A stretch of 64,000 nt of DNA from Amorphochlora amoebiformis (GCA_054601695.1 BAAHQB010000124.1:434001-498000), one strand, 5' to 3'; shown: positions 1 to 53,044, counted from the stretch's first letter. A program made the numbers and translations. Notes: generated by a model not told the origin, from the letters alone.

Positions 1-93
1 TATATATATATATGTATAATGGTACAAATACATGTATACCTACGTTACATATATGTATATATATATATATATATACATATTAGATGTATATAT

Positions 94-143
<50 letters not shown>

Positions 144-219
144 TTATCTACATCCACGTAAACCATAAAAACATTCAATACATTGATAAACATATCCGCA
201 CAATACTCCATTTAATGTT
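1..219. other. Left edge: (TA)n and AT-rich unique sequence
   Basis: This stretch lies downstream of the last CDT1 exon I can support. It holds (TA)n arrays up to about position 140 and then AT-rich unique sequence. I see no gene in it. Further CDT1 exons could lie to the left of the window. Confidence 0.5.
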
Positions 220-546
220 TTAAAATCCTTCACCTCTCCTCCTGCCCCCCTCCCAAACCGAATCATCAACTCTGGTGACGAATTGTTGCAATTTCCGAGT
301 AAGGTACTCGCTACCCCCAGGCTCTCTTTATATGCAACCGCATATGCCTAGGGTTAGGGTTAGGTTAGAGGGTTTGGTTGGTTCAAATAGAGGAGAATGG
401 CGTAGGGGGCCCTTGGGGGTAAGGTTTTGGATGTGGTTGGGTTTGGTTTGATAGATTGTACGTATGTGTGATGTGATATATTATATGTTTTTTAAATATG
501 TGTGTATATTTGTGTATACTGAATGCATTCTATAGATTATAGAATG

Positions 547-613
<67 letters not shown>

Positions 614-664
614 TATACACATATATATATACATACATATATATATATATATATATATTTCTAT

Positions 665-742
<78 letters not shown>

Positions 743-1047
743 CCTCGAGATACAGTAAGAGTAGCGTTTCAATGTCATTTTTAAGGTCTATTTTCTATAT
801 TACATCTAAATGTATAACCTTTTGATACACATGTAAATGATATATATCATGTATATATCTATATATCTATAACTATATATATATATATACATATATATAC
901 ATACATATATATATATATATTATATAATCTGCAAATGTATATTTACCTCAGGATACACTGCGAGGAGGGTAGCAAGGTCTCTCTTCGTGAATCGGGTTCG
1001 AGCAGAGATCTCGACCTTCAGGGAATATAACAAGTTATGGATGGTTG

Positions 1048-1084
<37 letters not shown>

Positions 1085-1138
1085 GTATTACATTATGTAT
1101 ATTGTATTATATATGCATATGTAAATATATACGGTTAC

Positions 1139-1224
<86 letters not shown>

Positions 1225-1487
1225 ATAATAAAGTGGCCCGCCACCTTAACCCTTTTGGTGAGGTGGGGCCTACTTTGACGCTATAGAAGGTGGCGACTCA
1301 CCCTAGCATACTAGCTAAGGTAACGTCCCTGGCACCACACCTTAACCTTATAGATCAGGTAACGCCCCACCTATATTATATCGCTATGGTGACGTCACAC
1401 CTTGACACTATATTATACAGCTATGGTGACGCCACATCTTAACCCAATAGGTAAGGTGGCATATTATGTAAACATATATATATATAT

Positions 1488-1547
<60 letters not shown>

Positions 1548-1587
1548 CCTTATTATGTATATACATAAATATATTTTTATATGTGAC

Positions 1588-1630
<43 letters not shown>

Positions 1631-1953
1631 ATATATTCAGGGTTTGGGACTCTAATGAAACCTGAGGCTTAAGCTTCTCAAAGTATGCCGAAGACGGCCT
1701 AGATAGTGTTATACATGTGAATATATTATATATATATATATATATTACACATACATACATATATATATATATACATATATAATATATACAAACATATATA
1801 TAAATACATATACATACATACATATAATTACCGCCTCGCCAATGCTATATTCAATGCGGTATCCAATCCACCGAAAACCCTTATGAGTCGCAGAAATCTG
1901 GTGGGAAGCCTTCGTGCCTCTCGCTTTTCCGGGCTGGGGATATCCATACATAC

Positions 1954-1992
<39 letters not shown>

Positions 1993-2037
1993 TATATACA
2001 TATACAAATGTGTATATATGTATTGTTCAATATATAC

Positions 2038-2070
<33 letters not shown>

Positions 2071-2101
2071 CTATTAATACATATATCTTTATTTATATAT
2101 T

Positions 2102-2148
<47 letters not shown>

Positions 2149-2575
2149 GAATATTCTAATTTGATGTGAAATATATATTATATATATACATATAATACAT
2201 CCACATAACATATAAACAAAAGCATCGTTAGGTTAAGCCTTTGCCAAAAAAGGCTACAAGGCCGCATGTCACACCTGATCTCTTGCGTTTGGGACCAGCT
2301 TGTTGCAACAATTTCTACTGTTTTTAATCAGATTATGAGCTTTGGAGGGGCTTCAGATCAAGTTTTGAAAGGAAGGTATGTACCCTGCTTGGGCGCGAGG
2401 TTCTCTTTCGCCTCAGCAAGAGTCGGTTTCTCTTCGTCTTTGCTTCTATTTTGAGCTGAGAGAGGCTTGGCCGAGCCGAGGACGGGGCCTGCTTTTGCCT
2501 TAGGGTTGAAAAGAAGGCTCAAGGACGGGAAAGTATTTGTGCGTGTGTGATGGAGTGTATGTGTATCTAATATAT

Positions 2576-2627
<52 letters not shown>

Positions 2628-2680
2628 ATAAATGTAAAATAAAACAAGAACACACACACAAGTGCGCACACACACACACA

Positions 2681-2723
<43 letters not shown>

Positions 2724-2795
2724 TATTATACGTATGCATATATAAATGTATATTTTTATAGACACACACACACACTACACACACACGCACATATA

Positions 2796-2865
<70 letters not shown>

Positions 2866-2873
2866 ACACACAT

Positions 2874-2907
<34 letters not shown>

Positions 2908-3027
2908 CATATAATATATATATATATATTTATATATATATATATATATATATAAATGTAGCAGATATATAAAAATTTATATATATATATTATATATATA
3001 TATATATATATCTTTATAATGTAAATA

Positions 3028-3084
<57 letters not shown>

Positions 3085-3810
3085 CGATTGTATACCTGCG
3101 ATCGAAGCTTACGGCGTCGAAGCCGACGGTTTCGGATCTCACTAAGCCTCAGCTTCGCGCTCTCCTTCAACAACTTGCTCTTAGCATCTTCCTCCCTCTT
3201 TTCTACTACCACCCTACCGGATGAAGATTTCATTGAAGTTATTTTCATTTTTTGCTGCATCTCTTGCATCCTGATACGAGGTATTGGTGCGGGTTCGGGT
3301 TTGGGTTCAGCTTCGGGTTTGGGTATAGGTTCGGAGGTTGCTGCAGCCTCCTGGCTAATGATCTCCTCGAGTCTCCTGCGCTGGCGAGCTAGGGGTGGTC
3401 CAGAGCTCAGAGGCGAAATTTGTTCTCTTCGGCGAGGGGTGGGGTTGGAATTGGAAGTGTTGAATTGTGTGACCGTGGCGTTCTCGGGGATCGGCGCGAA
3501 TATGTGACGCAGCTTCGTACGCTTTCCGCGGGATTTGACGCGGGTTTTCCGAGGACTGTGGGTGGCACGCTTGCGTTTGGGGATCTTTGTCTTCGTAAGG
3601 ACCTTCTGTTGGGTGTTGTGTTGGTACGGTGGATGAGAATGTACGGTTTTGGACCGGGTTTGGGCATGATATGAGGTATGGGCGATTACGTACCTTGATA
3701 ACCTCGTCAACCGCAAGCTCCCTTAATTTCCCCGAAGACTTCAACACTTTTGGTGCTGGGCGGGGACGGAAGCGCTTGCGTTGCTTGGCGAAGGCGGTTA
3801 TCGAAGCCAT
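220..3810 (-). CDS. CDT1: CDT1-like DNA replication licensing factor, 8 exons
   Basis: Exons in transcript order: 3694-3810, 3096-3605, 2384-2498, 2275-2317, 1832-1933, 1662-1698, 947-1015, 220-321. All junctions are GT-AG and every phase fits, giving 364 codons plus stop. CDT1 helps load the MCM helicase at origins in the nucleus. Residues 1-13 ([13 protein letters not shown]) align position by position with the CDT1 PIP-degron, including the basic residue at +4. Residues 40-209 are basic and disordered, with a [12 protein letters not shown] stretch. Residues about 271-331 match the CDT1 geminin/MCM-binding winged helix ([19 protein letters not shown], then [18 protein letters not shown]). 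The wing strands and a C-terminal winged helix are not seen. The last exon could instead splice at a GTGAAG near 230 into exons left of the window. Intron 1 is only 88 nt; the others hold (TA)n. The gene is divergent from the gene at 3837. Family assignment is inference from motif similarity. Confidence 0.78.
349..372 (+). repeat. Short TTAGGG telomere-like run
   Basis: Two to three TTAGGG units followed by degenerate GGTTTGG sequence. They lie just upstream of the last CDT1 exon on the coding (minus) strand, where they read CCCTAA. Confidence 0.7.
1231..1465 (+). repeat. Diverged tandem repeat, ~30-39 bp unit, about 8 copies
   Basis: Successive units begin GGTGACG, GGTAACG or GGTGGCG and continue with CACACCTTAACCCTATAG-like sequence. 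Starts are near 1231, 1261, 1289, 1319, 1358, 1388, 1425 and 1455. One unit carries the palindrome TGACGTCA. The array lies in the CDT1 intron between exons 947-1015 and 1662-1698. No coding sense is visible. Confidence 0.7.
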
Positions 3811-3836
3811 AGCGGTGCTGAAATAATTATATTTTC

Positions 3837-4553
3837 ATGATTCCAATGTATTTCCGAGAGCTAAATACTCTATCCCTGGAAACCTGATCTTAGAATAAGC
3901 ACAATGGAAGGATGTGAGTATATTCCAGGGAGGTTTTTGGGGGAGAAGGGAGTAAAAAAGGGGGCGGGGACCACACCGAGGCATGATGGCGGGAGTTGCT
4001 GGCGGGAAATACACGACGATAAATAATTCTTTTATTAATCTTTCGCTGAGTTCTTAACCCTCTAATAGATTTTAATTGGGACCGGTCCTTGTTTTTGTTT
4101 AAAATTTGAGATGGCGGTGTTCACTCACATTGTTCTTACCGTGAAATGACCTAAACCAATTCCTTTTTCAGCCCGAGACTGCCCCGAGTTTCAAATATTA
4201 TTAAATTGTCGGCCTTGGAGCGTGATAGTATATTAAAGAACCTGGAGGAGATGATGCAGGTGCAGACAAGGGTGTTTTTGAATAGGATATACGTATGCGG
4301 GCGTGAGAGGGGCAGAGGGAGGAAGAAAGGAAGGGGCAGGAGAGAGGTTACGTGTTGGACGAAAAAATGTTCTAATTTTTCCTCGTCCTTGTCATTCAAG
4401 GACAAAGACGGAGTCAGGAAAAGGCTGGAAAGGCTTCACGATGGTGTTGAGGTATTAAGACCGAACACTGGGAGGGTGTTAGTTTCTACGAGGGAGGTTG
4501 AAAACCTTGAAGATGGGGGGGGTGGGAAGGGCTTTGTGATGCCTGGTGCATAG
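3837..4553 (+). CDS. Small coiled-coil protein of unknown function, 3 exons
   Basis: Well-supported exons are 4172-4259 and 4401-4553. The acceptor at 4171 is TTCCTTTTTCAG, and the second intron (4260-4400) is GTGCAG to a strong pyrimidine tract ending CATTCAAG. That intron is 141 nt, a multiple of three with no stop, so it could also be retained. The frame needs a first exon ending in phase 2. The only fitting start I see is ATG at 3837 with a donor at 3848, giving 83 residues. That start is only 27 bp from the CDT1 start codon, so the 5' end is uncertain. Residues from SALERDSILKNLEEMMQ to KDGVRKRLERLHDGVEV look like an amphipathic helix pair, and the tail is glycine-rich (GGGGKG). I do not recognise the family. 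A short basic-zipper-like or complex-subunit role is possible but unproven. Confidence 0.5.
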
Positions 4554-7961
<3,408 letters not shown>

Positions 7962-8070
7962 ATATCGATTTTATATGTGTGTATTTATATACATATATAT
8001 ACACATATAAATAAATGCATACATATTATACACACATTTATATATATGTATATATATATATATATATTAT

Positions 8071-8104
<34 letters not shown>

Positions 8105-8183
8105 GTATATTCAAGTATATACATATATACATATATACATACATATATACACATACATATATATATATATGTGTATGTATATT

Positions 8184-8242
<59 letters not shown>

Positions 8243-8319
8243 ATATACATAAACATATACTATGTATATATATATATATGTTATTTATTTGATAAAAATA
8301 TAAATATATATTATAAATA

Positions 8320-8372
<53 letters not shown>

Positions 8373-8533
8373 ATATATACATATATATTAAAGTTAGAGG
8401 AATAATTAAGCAAACGGTAGAATATAATATACATGTATGAATCTATATATTGAATATATATGTTTATATATGTACATATACATAGATACATAGATACATA
8501 GATACATATATATGTATACATACATATACATAC

Positions 8534-8580
<47 letters not shown>

Positions 8581-8636
8581 TGATGAGAATTATGCATATT
8601 AATAAGAGTTGGTGACTAGATTAAAAAAAAGCTGGC
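7962..8636. other. Gap: (TA)n arrays with short unique islands
   Basis: Mostly TA and TACA microsatellite, with small unique islands near 8380-8440 and 8575-8636. A candidate mini-exon near 8388-8412 cannot be placed in phase. The first exon of the next gene begins at 8637. Confidence 0.5.
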
Positions 8637-22221
<13,585 letters not shown>

Positions 22222-22246
22222 CTCTAAACGTACTAAATATACTATA

Positions 22247-22287
<41 letters not shown>

Positions 22288-22460
22288 TTATGTATATATA
22301 TATAAATATATATTTATATATATATAAATAGTATATATATATATATACATACATACATACATACAGATATATATATATATATATATATATGCATAGGATG
22401 CATTGATATACATTTAGAAATATATTTCCATACATTTAATACACATATGCATAGAGAGAG
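22222..22460. other. Gap: (TA)n
   Basis: Short spacer between two plus-strand genes. It is almost entirely TA microsatellite with a few TACA units. The start codon at 22461 follows a GAGAGAGAG run. Confidence 0.6.
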
Positions 22461-24550
<2,090 letters not shown>

Positions 24551-24680
24551 GCTGTGCTTCTTGTTCATGTGTGTTTTTTTTTAGTTGATATCGAAGTAAC
24601 TTGCCGAAAAACAAAACAAAAAAATCGGTAGGTTTTGAACTTGATTGGGATATGTTTACTAGTGTAGGTGTGAGTATGTT

Positions 24681-24779
<99 letters not shown>

Positions 24780-25410
24780 ACAATATATCTGGAGTATTAT
24801 ATCTAGTATATATATTCTAGTATTTATATATATACATGCATACATGTAAATATATCTCTAGTATGTACCTAGGGTATGTCTGTATGTACAGCTACATCTA
24901 CTACCAGTACTACATCTAGCATATCACGAAAGGTATGAATCGTATGATGTATCTAGTATATCTAGATCATTGTAGCATTGATATCTAAATATTCGTAGTA
25001 GAATATACCAGATATCTAGGATATCTGGGATATAGGTGCGTACATGCTGTGCACAACAATCGACCAGATCTAGACATGTAATCTAGGTAATCATGATGCT
25101 ACATATTCTAGATATTATCTAGATTATATATCTTAATTGAATGTATATATTCTCTGAGGCTGTCACTGGTCACGTCACGTGGTTGACGTACTGTGACTTT
25201 CACATTGTTTATTTCCTAGATTCCCACCCCAAAAAAGCCCACTTAAGCGCCAATCGATACGGATGGATATAGATAATTTCACCTTGAAATATATTTCAGA
25301 TACTTTTGGAATGATACGTACTATGACGAGTTGTACTCAGTCTAGACTGACGGCATTGTAGATGTGTTGAATTCAGTAGATCGATATGACAGTATCTAGA
25401 GTATATCTAG

Positions 25411-25446
25411 AAACCCTAACCCTAACCCTAACCCTAACCCTAACAG
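25411..25446 (+). repeat. Pure (CCCTAA)n run
   Basis: About five perfect CCCTAA units in otherwise unique, CTAG-rich DNA. Confidence 0.95.
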
Positions 25447-26020
25447 GGTACTAGATCTGAACCCTAGACACTCCGGATGTTTCTAAACACCACAAATAGC
25501 AAGGCTTCATCCGGACACTAGCAGAAAATTCTAGAAGTTGAGGATTTTCTTATCAAAAGATCTCGATAATAATTTTCAAATTTTCAAATTTTTCTTATTT
25601 TTCGATGACAGTTTTAGTAGAGGGGAAAAGCTCAGTCCTTGACCCTGATGTCCTTTGCATAGCGAGCCTCTCCAACACTAAAATCGACACATTTTATTCA
25701 GTCTAATGTCGGTTTTAGGGTATACTTAGGATACTTATGTACGTGAATGGGACTTATAAATATTTGTATTTATATTTGTATTTATATGTATATTTATACA
25801 TATATATATGTATATGTATGTATGTATATATTAATATATATACATATATCTATATCTGCGTATCATTATCATATTTATTTGCATGTATGGAGAGAGAGAG
25901 AGAATAGAGAGAGAGGGAAAGAGAGAGAGAATAGAGAGAGAGGGAGAGAGAAGAGAGTGGGGAGATAAGGGACAAGAGAGGTGAGGGAGAGGACAGAAGG
26001 AGACTATATAAATATGTATA

Positions 26021-26054
<34 letters not shown>

Positions 26055-26081
26055 ATTACATAAATACAACAATATATGTGA

Positions 26082-26122
<41 letters not shown>

Positions 26123-26178
26123 TATATATGTATATATATATATACATATACATATATATATATGTATGTATATTTTTT

Positions 26179-26216
<38 letters not shown>

Positions 26217-26680
26217 CGAACCTGACCCCTAACCCTATCCTTAACCTAACCCGATGCCCTAACCCTAACCCGATACCCTAACCCTAACCCAACCCTAACC
26301 CTAACTCCAACCCTAACCCCTACCCTTACCCTAACTCTAACCTAACCTTACACCCTAACCCTAACCCGACGCCCAAACCCTAACCTAACCCCTTCCTAAG
26401 CCTAACTCTAACCCCAACCCTAACCCGACGCCTAACCCTAACCCTAACCCTAACCCTAACCCTAACCCTAACCACCTAACCCTAACCCTAAACCTAACTC
26501 TAACCCTAACCAGACGCCCAGAACCCTACCCTAACCGTGACTATAACGCTAACCCTAACCCGACGCCTAACCCCTAATCCTAACACTAGCCCTAACCCTA
26601 ACCCTAACCCAAACCCTAACCCTAACCCTAACCCTAACCCCAACCCGACGCCCTAATCCGATGCCCTAACCCGACGCCAT
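26217..26680 (+). repeat. Large degenerate telomere-like array
   Basis: About 460 bp of CCCTAA units with recurring variants such as ACCCGACGCC and AACTCTAACC. The array ends at a (CA)n run near 26685-26700. Confidence 0.95.
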
Positions 26681-26745
<65 letters not shown>

Positions 26746-26954
26746 ATATAATATATATATGTATATATATATAATACACGCTTATACAGTTATATAAAAA
26801 TTCCTATAGCGCCAAAGAATTGCCTAAATATACACAATCTGGCCATGTAAGCATACGACTACTCACGTGCACACAACACATGAGGTCATATATCGTATTA
26901 TGCAGTACCAAACACATGAATACCAATAAGAATAATTCGGCCGTGTAACTATGT

Positions 26955-27070
26955 TACACTAGAAGTGTAACTATGTTACACTAGAAGTGTAATTATGTTA
27001 CCCTAGTAGTGTAACTATGTTACACTACTGTGTGTGTGACCATTTTATACAACTGTGCGACTATGTCACG
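26955..27070. repeat. 22-bp tandem repeat, each unit a hairpin
   Basis: Units GTGTAACTATGTTACACTAG are repeated about four times and then decay. GTGTAAC pairs with GTTACAC inside every unit, with TAT/TATG as loop. The array starts 15 bp beyond the TPT transporter stop codon on the transcribed side, so it may lie in that gene's 3' UTR or termination region. Confidence 0.88.
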
Positions 27071-27084
27071 CAACCAAATTAATA

Positions 27085-39869
<12,785 letters not shown>

Positions 39870-40031
39870 GCTTATTTTGAAATTCAAATGTGGGACATCC
39901 ATGGGACAATAATCTGCCGAATTTCTAATTTCATTAGAAAGTTGTCGGGAGAACGAACTTCTGCCTCTCGCAAATGGGACTCGCATATTCCACCCCGAAG
40001 TGCGAGCTCAAAACTCATCTCACAATTCCAG

Positions 40032-40523
40032 ATGGATTCACAGTCTCATCCAATGACCACTTTTGAAACCAACCACAAGCCATCTCAACAGAGGTCCATA
40101 AAAATTCATGACCTACCACTTCCGTTAATTTCAAATTGATTTTCCTGCAGAATTTCAGACCTCTCCGTCGAGCCTCCTCCTTCCGATCAGAAAACTCCAC
40201 TCCTTCCAGATATCGCTCTAGTTCGGCTTCTCAAAGGGAAAGGAAATCAAGGCGCTCGCGACGGGTTGCATACCTCAATGCAGGTTTGCAGCATCAGAGA
40301 GTACAAAACAAAAGGAGGCGGAGTGCCGGGCGGACGTAGCCGTGCTGGTAGACGTCCACGGGCTGGCAGAGGACGAATTTCTCTACCTAGAGATTTTCAA
40401 TCTGTGCGTGATCAGAAAGAAGGCAAGCTTAGACATGAACAATTGACTAGATTGAAGAGAAGGCTGAAGGCGAAGATAATGGAGATGGGAGATGCACGCC
40501 GAAGGAAGTCTGCACGACCCTAG
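40032..40523 (+). CDS. Small basic, Arg-Gly-rich protein, 2 exons
   Basis: Exons 40032-40093 and 40151-40523, separated by a 57-nt intron (GTCCAT to TTTTCCTGCAG) in phase 2; 144 residues. The N-terminal part is polar (MDSQSHPMTTFETNHKPSQQ) with a DLSVEPPPSDQKTPLLPD stretch. The C-terminal half is strongly basic: GGGVPGGRSRAGRRPRAGRG, then a predicted helix (KLRHEQLTRLKRRLKAKIME). Such composition suggests an RNA- or chromatin-associated protein, but I recognise no family. The same frame is open upstream to an ATG at 39888, only 19 bp from the TPT start codon, so I prefer the later start. An ATTCCAG directly before 40032 means an upstream exon is also possible. Confidence 0.6.
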
Positions 40524-41219
40524 TGCCAGTCGATAGACACCCTCAAATAGGATTTTCAAACCCTGGCACCCTGCAAGTAAATTACTGTGACGTAGAAGTA
40601 CAAAGTTTAGTATGCGGTATAAATTGTAGGGCATCTTCAATTGTGTAACGTGTAATTTATAAGACTTTGGTAAGTTATTATAGATTCTAAATTTTACCTA
40701 ATTTCATCTTGATAATCTAGATAATATTCGTGAGTTATCAAACATTAGCCCTTTAATTATCAAGGCTCAAGACTTGAAATCTTAATTGCAATCCGATCTC
40801 TGATACATGAGACCCAGTTGCTATAAAGTTGCTATTAACTTGCTAATAAGTAATAACTTGCAGATGTTACTTGCCATCATTGGGCTACTACTAGCTAGCT
40901 AGAGTACTACTACGGTAGATAATACTCTAGATATAGTGACTATACTAGTATATTATAATCATATAAGATGTCTAGTACTCAGTGCAAATTATTAATATTA
41001 CTATTAATAATTCATAAATACGAACTTAAATCACTAGAATCTAGATTTTCTACTAGTTCTAGTAGTTTTAGTAGAGGTTAGAGTAAATCATAACTTCATT
41101 GTAAATAAATATCATAATGCATATATACACACACAAATTGACACAATGTCACACATACACACACACACACACATGTATACCTAGATCTATATATATATAT
41201 ATATATTTGTATATATGTA

Positions 41220-41274
<55 letters not shown>

Positions 41275-41303
41275 TAGATATATATATATATATATATATA
41301 TCT

Positions 41304-41350
<47 letters not shown>

Positions 41351-41533
41351 GACTAGCTATGATCATGATGTTATATATCTAGATATATACATATATATAC
41401 AAATATTATCATATGATATATATATGTATATATCTAGATATGTATACCATAGTATATGTATATATACTATATATATATTAGTGACTAACATTGATATATA
41501 TAATTATATCTAACATATATATATATATATATA

Positions 41534-41602
<69 letters not shown>

Positions 41603-41805
41603 GTATATATATATTATATACACAAACAATATATATATATATATACACACAATATACATATATATATATATATATATATATTCCCATATACACATATCAA
41701 ATTACACGCGCGGAAAATACTAGATTATTCCTTAAGAGATAAAATTCAGCGCTAGTGGTGGTGTGATTATTTAGGATCTATTTCTGGAGATGTCTTTTCT
41801 AGGAT
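40524..41805. other. Convergent spacer: CTAG-rich unique DNA and (TA)n
   Basis: 40680-41090 is unique AT-rich DNA with many CTAG, TACTAG and CTAGATT words and no open frame of interest. 41115-41690 is (CA)n and (TA)n with ATCTAGATAT inserts. 41690-41805 is unique and is probably the 3' UTR of VPS29. No gene was found. Confidence 0.65.
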
Positions 41806-45818
<4,013 letters not shown>

Positions 45819-45954
45819 GCCGATCCGAGACCTGGACACAGCCGACGAATTAAATTCCGATTAGATTATCTCGGTAGCTTGACTCCTCATCTGGATTATC
45901 AGGGATCGTAAGGTATTCACAAAAACCCAGGAACCGTGTATCGGGTGGTTTCGG

Positions 45955-49936
<3,982 letters not shown>

Positions 49937-50289
49937 CAACAGCACGCCGGATCTACTACTCCGACGCTGCCGTCAAGCTCTTGCCAAATATAGAAACAAC
50001 TTCTGGCGTAATTCTCAACCTTAACACAACCCTCGAAACTTCTGGATTTTTCAACCCGACTCATTCTCTTCGCGCCAAATTTCTTAGGGTTGGGGTTTGG
50101 GTTATGGTTAGAGTTCAGCCTCAACTGTTACCTCCATCTCTTAGGCAAATCTACTGCAATCTAGCTTTCAGACAGGGAGATAGATTATCTCACTTTCATT
50201 TGAAATATCGTTCTATTTGTGCCATTGTATGTTGTTATCTTCAGAGGATAATATTGGAACGTTTTGCATTTGGACACCTGCGTGCTTAG
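49937..50289 (+). CDS. Partial gene: terminal exon of unknown protein
   Basis: An open frame follows the acceptor ATCCAG at 49936 (phase 1) and runs 117 codons to the TAG at 50287-50289. It includes [40 protein letters not shown] and [20 protein letters not shown]. Part of the frame (about 50087-50115) is encoded by a degenerate TTAGGG tract, and a GTATGT...CTTCAG stretch of 18 nt near the end reads through in frame. Upstream exons were not identified, and it may or may not belong to the gene at 45955. Amino-acid composition is protein-like, but I recognise no family. Confidence 0.35.
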
Positions 50290-50422
50290 TTATCTACAGT
50301 GTACCGGTAAAGTGTGTTTTAGTGTGTATGAGTATGTATGTGTATGAGTATGTGTGTACTGTATTACATACATGTTTCGTTATCTGCATGTATGCTGGTG
50401 ATTTGGTGTTCTTGTTTGTATA

Positions 50423-50520
<98 letters not shown>

Positions 50521-51179
50521 ATATATATATATATATATACCCATTGATATGTAAATGTTACACATGCGATAGTACATAAAAACATATTTCACAAACACAT
50601 ACAAATGTGTAGACATACATACACTCTATACACAAAAACATCGACCAGGTGCACTTTCGGCTACCTTGCACCCACATGTTCTCATTTGCGTGGTGCTTAT
50701 TCGTCTCGATCACAAGGGGAGGCGCTAGCTAGAAGCTGTCGAAAACATTCCGATTTTCAGTGAAACAGCAGGATTCTAAGTAGTCAACTGTCATTACTTA
50801 TTACTTGTCCAAGGCGTAGCCGCCGTCAGTCATTTTTCAACTAATATCATCACTAGAAAGATGCCCCAAAAAATAATACACATAATAGAATCATGATACT
50901 TAAGTTGACTGAGTTCAATTAAATAATGTAGTAAAACTAGTAAACGGTCAGTAAAAAGGTAAATAATGCACTGGAACTGATTCGGATTCCGTCAACGAAA
51001 CCTTCGTCGAAAAGTAAAATAATGGCATACCTAGATACCTAGATACGTAAACTACAGTGCTTTCTCTAGTTTCTGTTTCATTCCGTAATTGAATTGTCTC
51101 TGGTTGTGCAGCCGCTATGATACGTGCGCGCTTATCTAGCTCAATCAGATTATCTTGATTTTTGCTGAGTCAATGTATT

Positions 51180-51560
51180 TTGTATGTATGTACGTATTAT
51201 GTATGTATGCACGTATGTATGTATGTATGTACGTATGTATGTATGTGTTAAGTATGTATGTATGTATGTATGTATGCATATATGTACGTATGTATGTATG
51301 TAGGTATGCATATAATGTACGTATGTATGCATGTGTTTATGTATGTATGCATGTATGTATGTTTGCACGTATGTATGTATGCACGTATGTATGTATTACG
51401 TGTGTATGTGTGTTGCATGCATGTATGCATGTAAGTATGTATGTATGCATGTATGCATATATGTCAACAACGATACTTCTACTTAGGAGACTGCAACAAC
51501 ATGTATGTATGTATGTAAATATGTATGTATGTTTGTATGAATGTATGCGTACATATATGT
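51180..51560 (+). repeat. (GTAT)n tetranucleotide microsatellite
   Basis: GTAT/GTAC/GCAT variants in tandem, interrupted near 51465-51500 by a short unique segment. Confidence 0.93.
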
Positions 51561-52396
51561 ACGTTTATGTATATTACACTATATTATATTATATGACGTA
51601 TGATGCACATGCCTATGATTAACAATGACACCGACTAGACTTATTAGGCTGATTATAATTATAGTACTTGACGCAAAGTCCTGGGGTGCAATAAAATACA
51701 TGTATACCTAGATACGTACATACGTGCGTTCATTCGCTAGATCATGAGTACGCACCTGCATTTATTCGTGCATATTACCTAGATTACGTATACGTACTCA
51801 TAAGTATCTACGGACATAGGCACGTTATCGGATACCTAATTTTAAGGACCCGTCGTACGTATTATTCTATCTAGTAGTCTATACGTACCATAATCATGAT
51901 GCGTATATGTATATGTATAGACTCTAGACCAGCCGCTGATCATAGTGCATACATGTATACGACGTAGTGCGTACGTATCAATTAAATGATAGTTTTTGTA
52001 CATTTGAAGTTGTACGCACGTACGTACATTCCTTCAACAACTAGAATAAGTTCACTTCAACGGGGCAGACTGTTGTGTTTACATTCTAGATTCTCTGAAT
52101 CTCTCTCTCTGTGGAGAGATCACAACTTAAGCTTCGGACTACGATTTCGATTAACAAATAAGCTAGACATCTTGTCTAGACAATATTAATGTACCACCGT
52201 ATACTGTTACTAGTACATATACCAGCCTACATAAGAAGCTAAAAGTTCAACGGCCCAGTGTCTGTCTCTGAGTATACGCCACAGTATACTGGCGGGCATG
52301 TTCACAAATGCATACCAATTCGTATGTCCTGGTAAATTTCTGGATGAAAACATATCGGCATATAACTAGTATAAGTTGTATCCTGACTATATCTAG

Positions 52397-52454
<58 letters not shown>

Positions 52455-52836
52455 TAACATATATAAAGATGTAACATATGAAGTTATTTGTATTGTCTCT
52501 TAAAAGTCACAGATTCAATCTTAAAGTTTGAACTTGTAGCACACGCACAATATGACATAATTACGCCGCCTCGAACTGCAACTGCTATCCTACTGACGAG
52601 GTCCCTCCAGCCGGTAGTTCGAATTATTGATTCTGACTTGGAAGTCGTATATATCTAGTCTTTGTGTGTCTATGATTTGCGTTGCTTTAGTCGTGGCAGC
52701 TTCTATCTATATCTCCGTGTTTATACACTCTTGGAATTTGGACAGTGTTTTAAATGAATATATTATTAAATAGACTTTTATATTTGGTATGAAATAAGCT
52801 ATTTTAAAAAGAAAATATTTATACGTATATACACAT

Positions 52837-52909
<73 letters not shown>

Positions 52910-53044
52910 ATATATTACATTTATATATATGTATTTATATGTATATGTATATATGTGCATATATACATGGAACAGACAAATCGATAAATAAAGCATAAAG
53001 TAAACCAAGTATTCTTTCAGAAACTAGAGAGAAATAAGACTAAT

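Larger units (their letters stand above)
24551..27084. other. Convergent spacer: CTAG-rich DNA, telomere-like arrays, hairpin array
   Basis: This spacer separates two genes whose 3' ends face each other. 24840-25400 is unique DNA strikingly rich in CTAG-containing words such as ATCTAGATAT. Then come a pure CCCTAA run at 25411-25446, unique AT-rich DNA to 25740, a GA-rich patch (25890-26000), a large telomere-like array (26217-26680) and a 22-bp hairpin repeat (26955-27070). A possible plus-strand exon at 24583-24629 (strong TTTTTTTTAG acceptor, GTAGGT donor) lies after the stop of the previous gene and may be 3' UTR. No protein gene is supported. Confidence 0.6.

Noticed and set aside
3031-3507. 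Plus-strand 158-codon open frame
   Set aside because: It is the antisense of CDT1 exon 2.
2775-3716. A single 313-codon minus-strand gene
   Set aside because: Its middle is genuine CDT1 exon 2, but the N-terminal part is intron 1 and the C-terminal part is (TA)n. The spliced model joins all CDT1 exons in phase.
26954-27070. CRISPR array
   Set aside because: The units are contiguous 22-bp hairpins with no spacers, in a eukaryotic context.
52557-52662. Open stretch resembling a short exon (TATAILLTRSLQPVVRIIDS)
   Set aside because: It has no convincing acceptor, the same region lies in CTAG-rich spacer DNA, and there are no partner exons.
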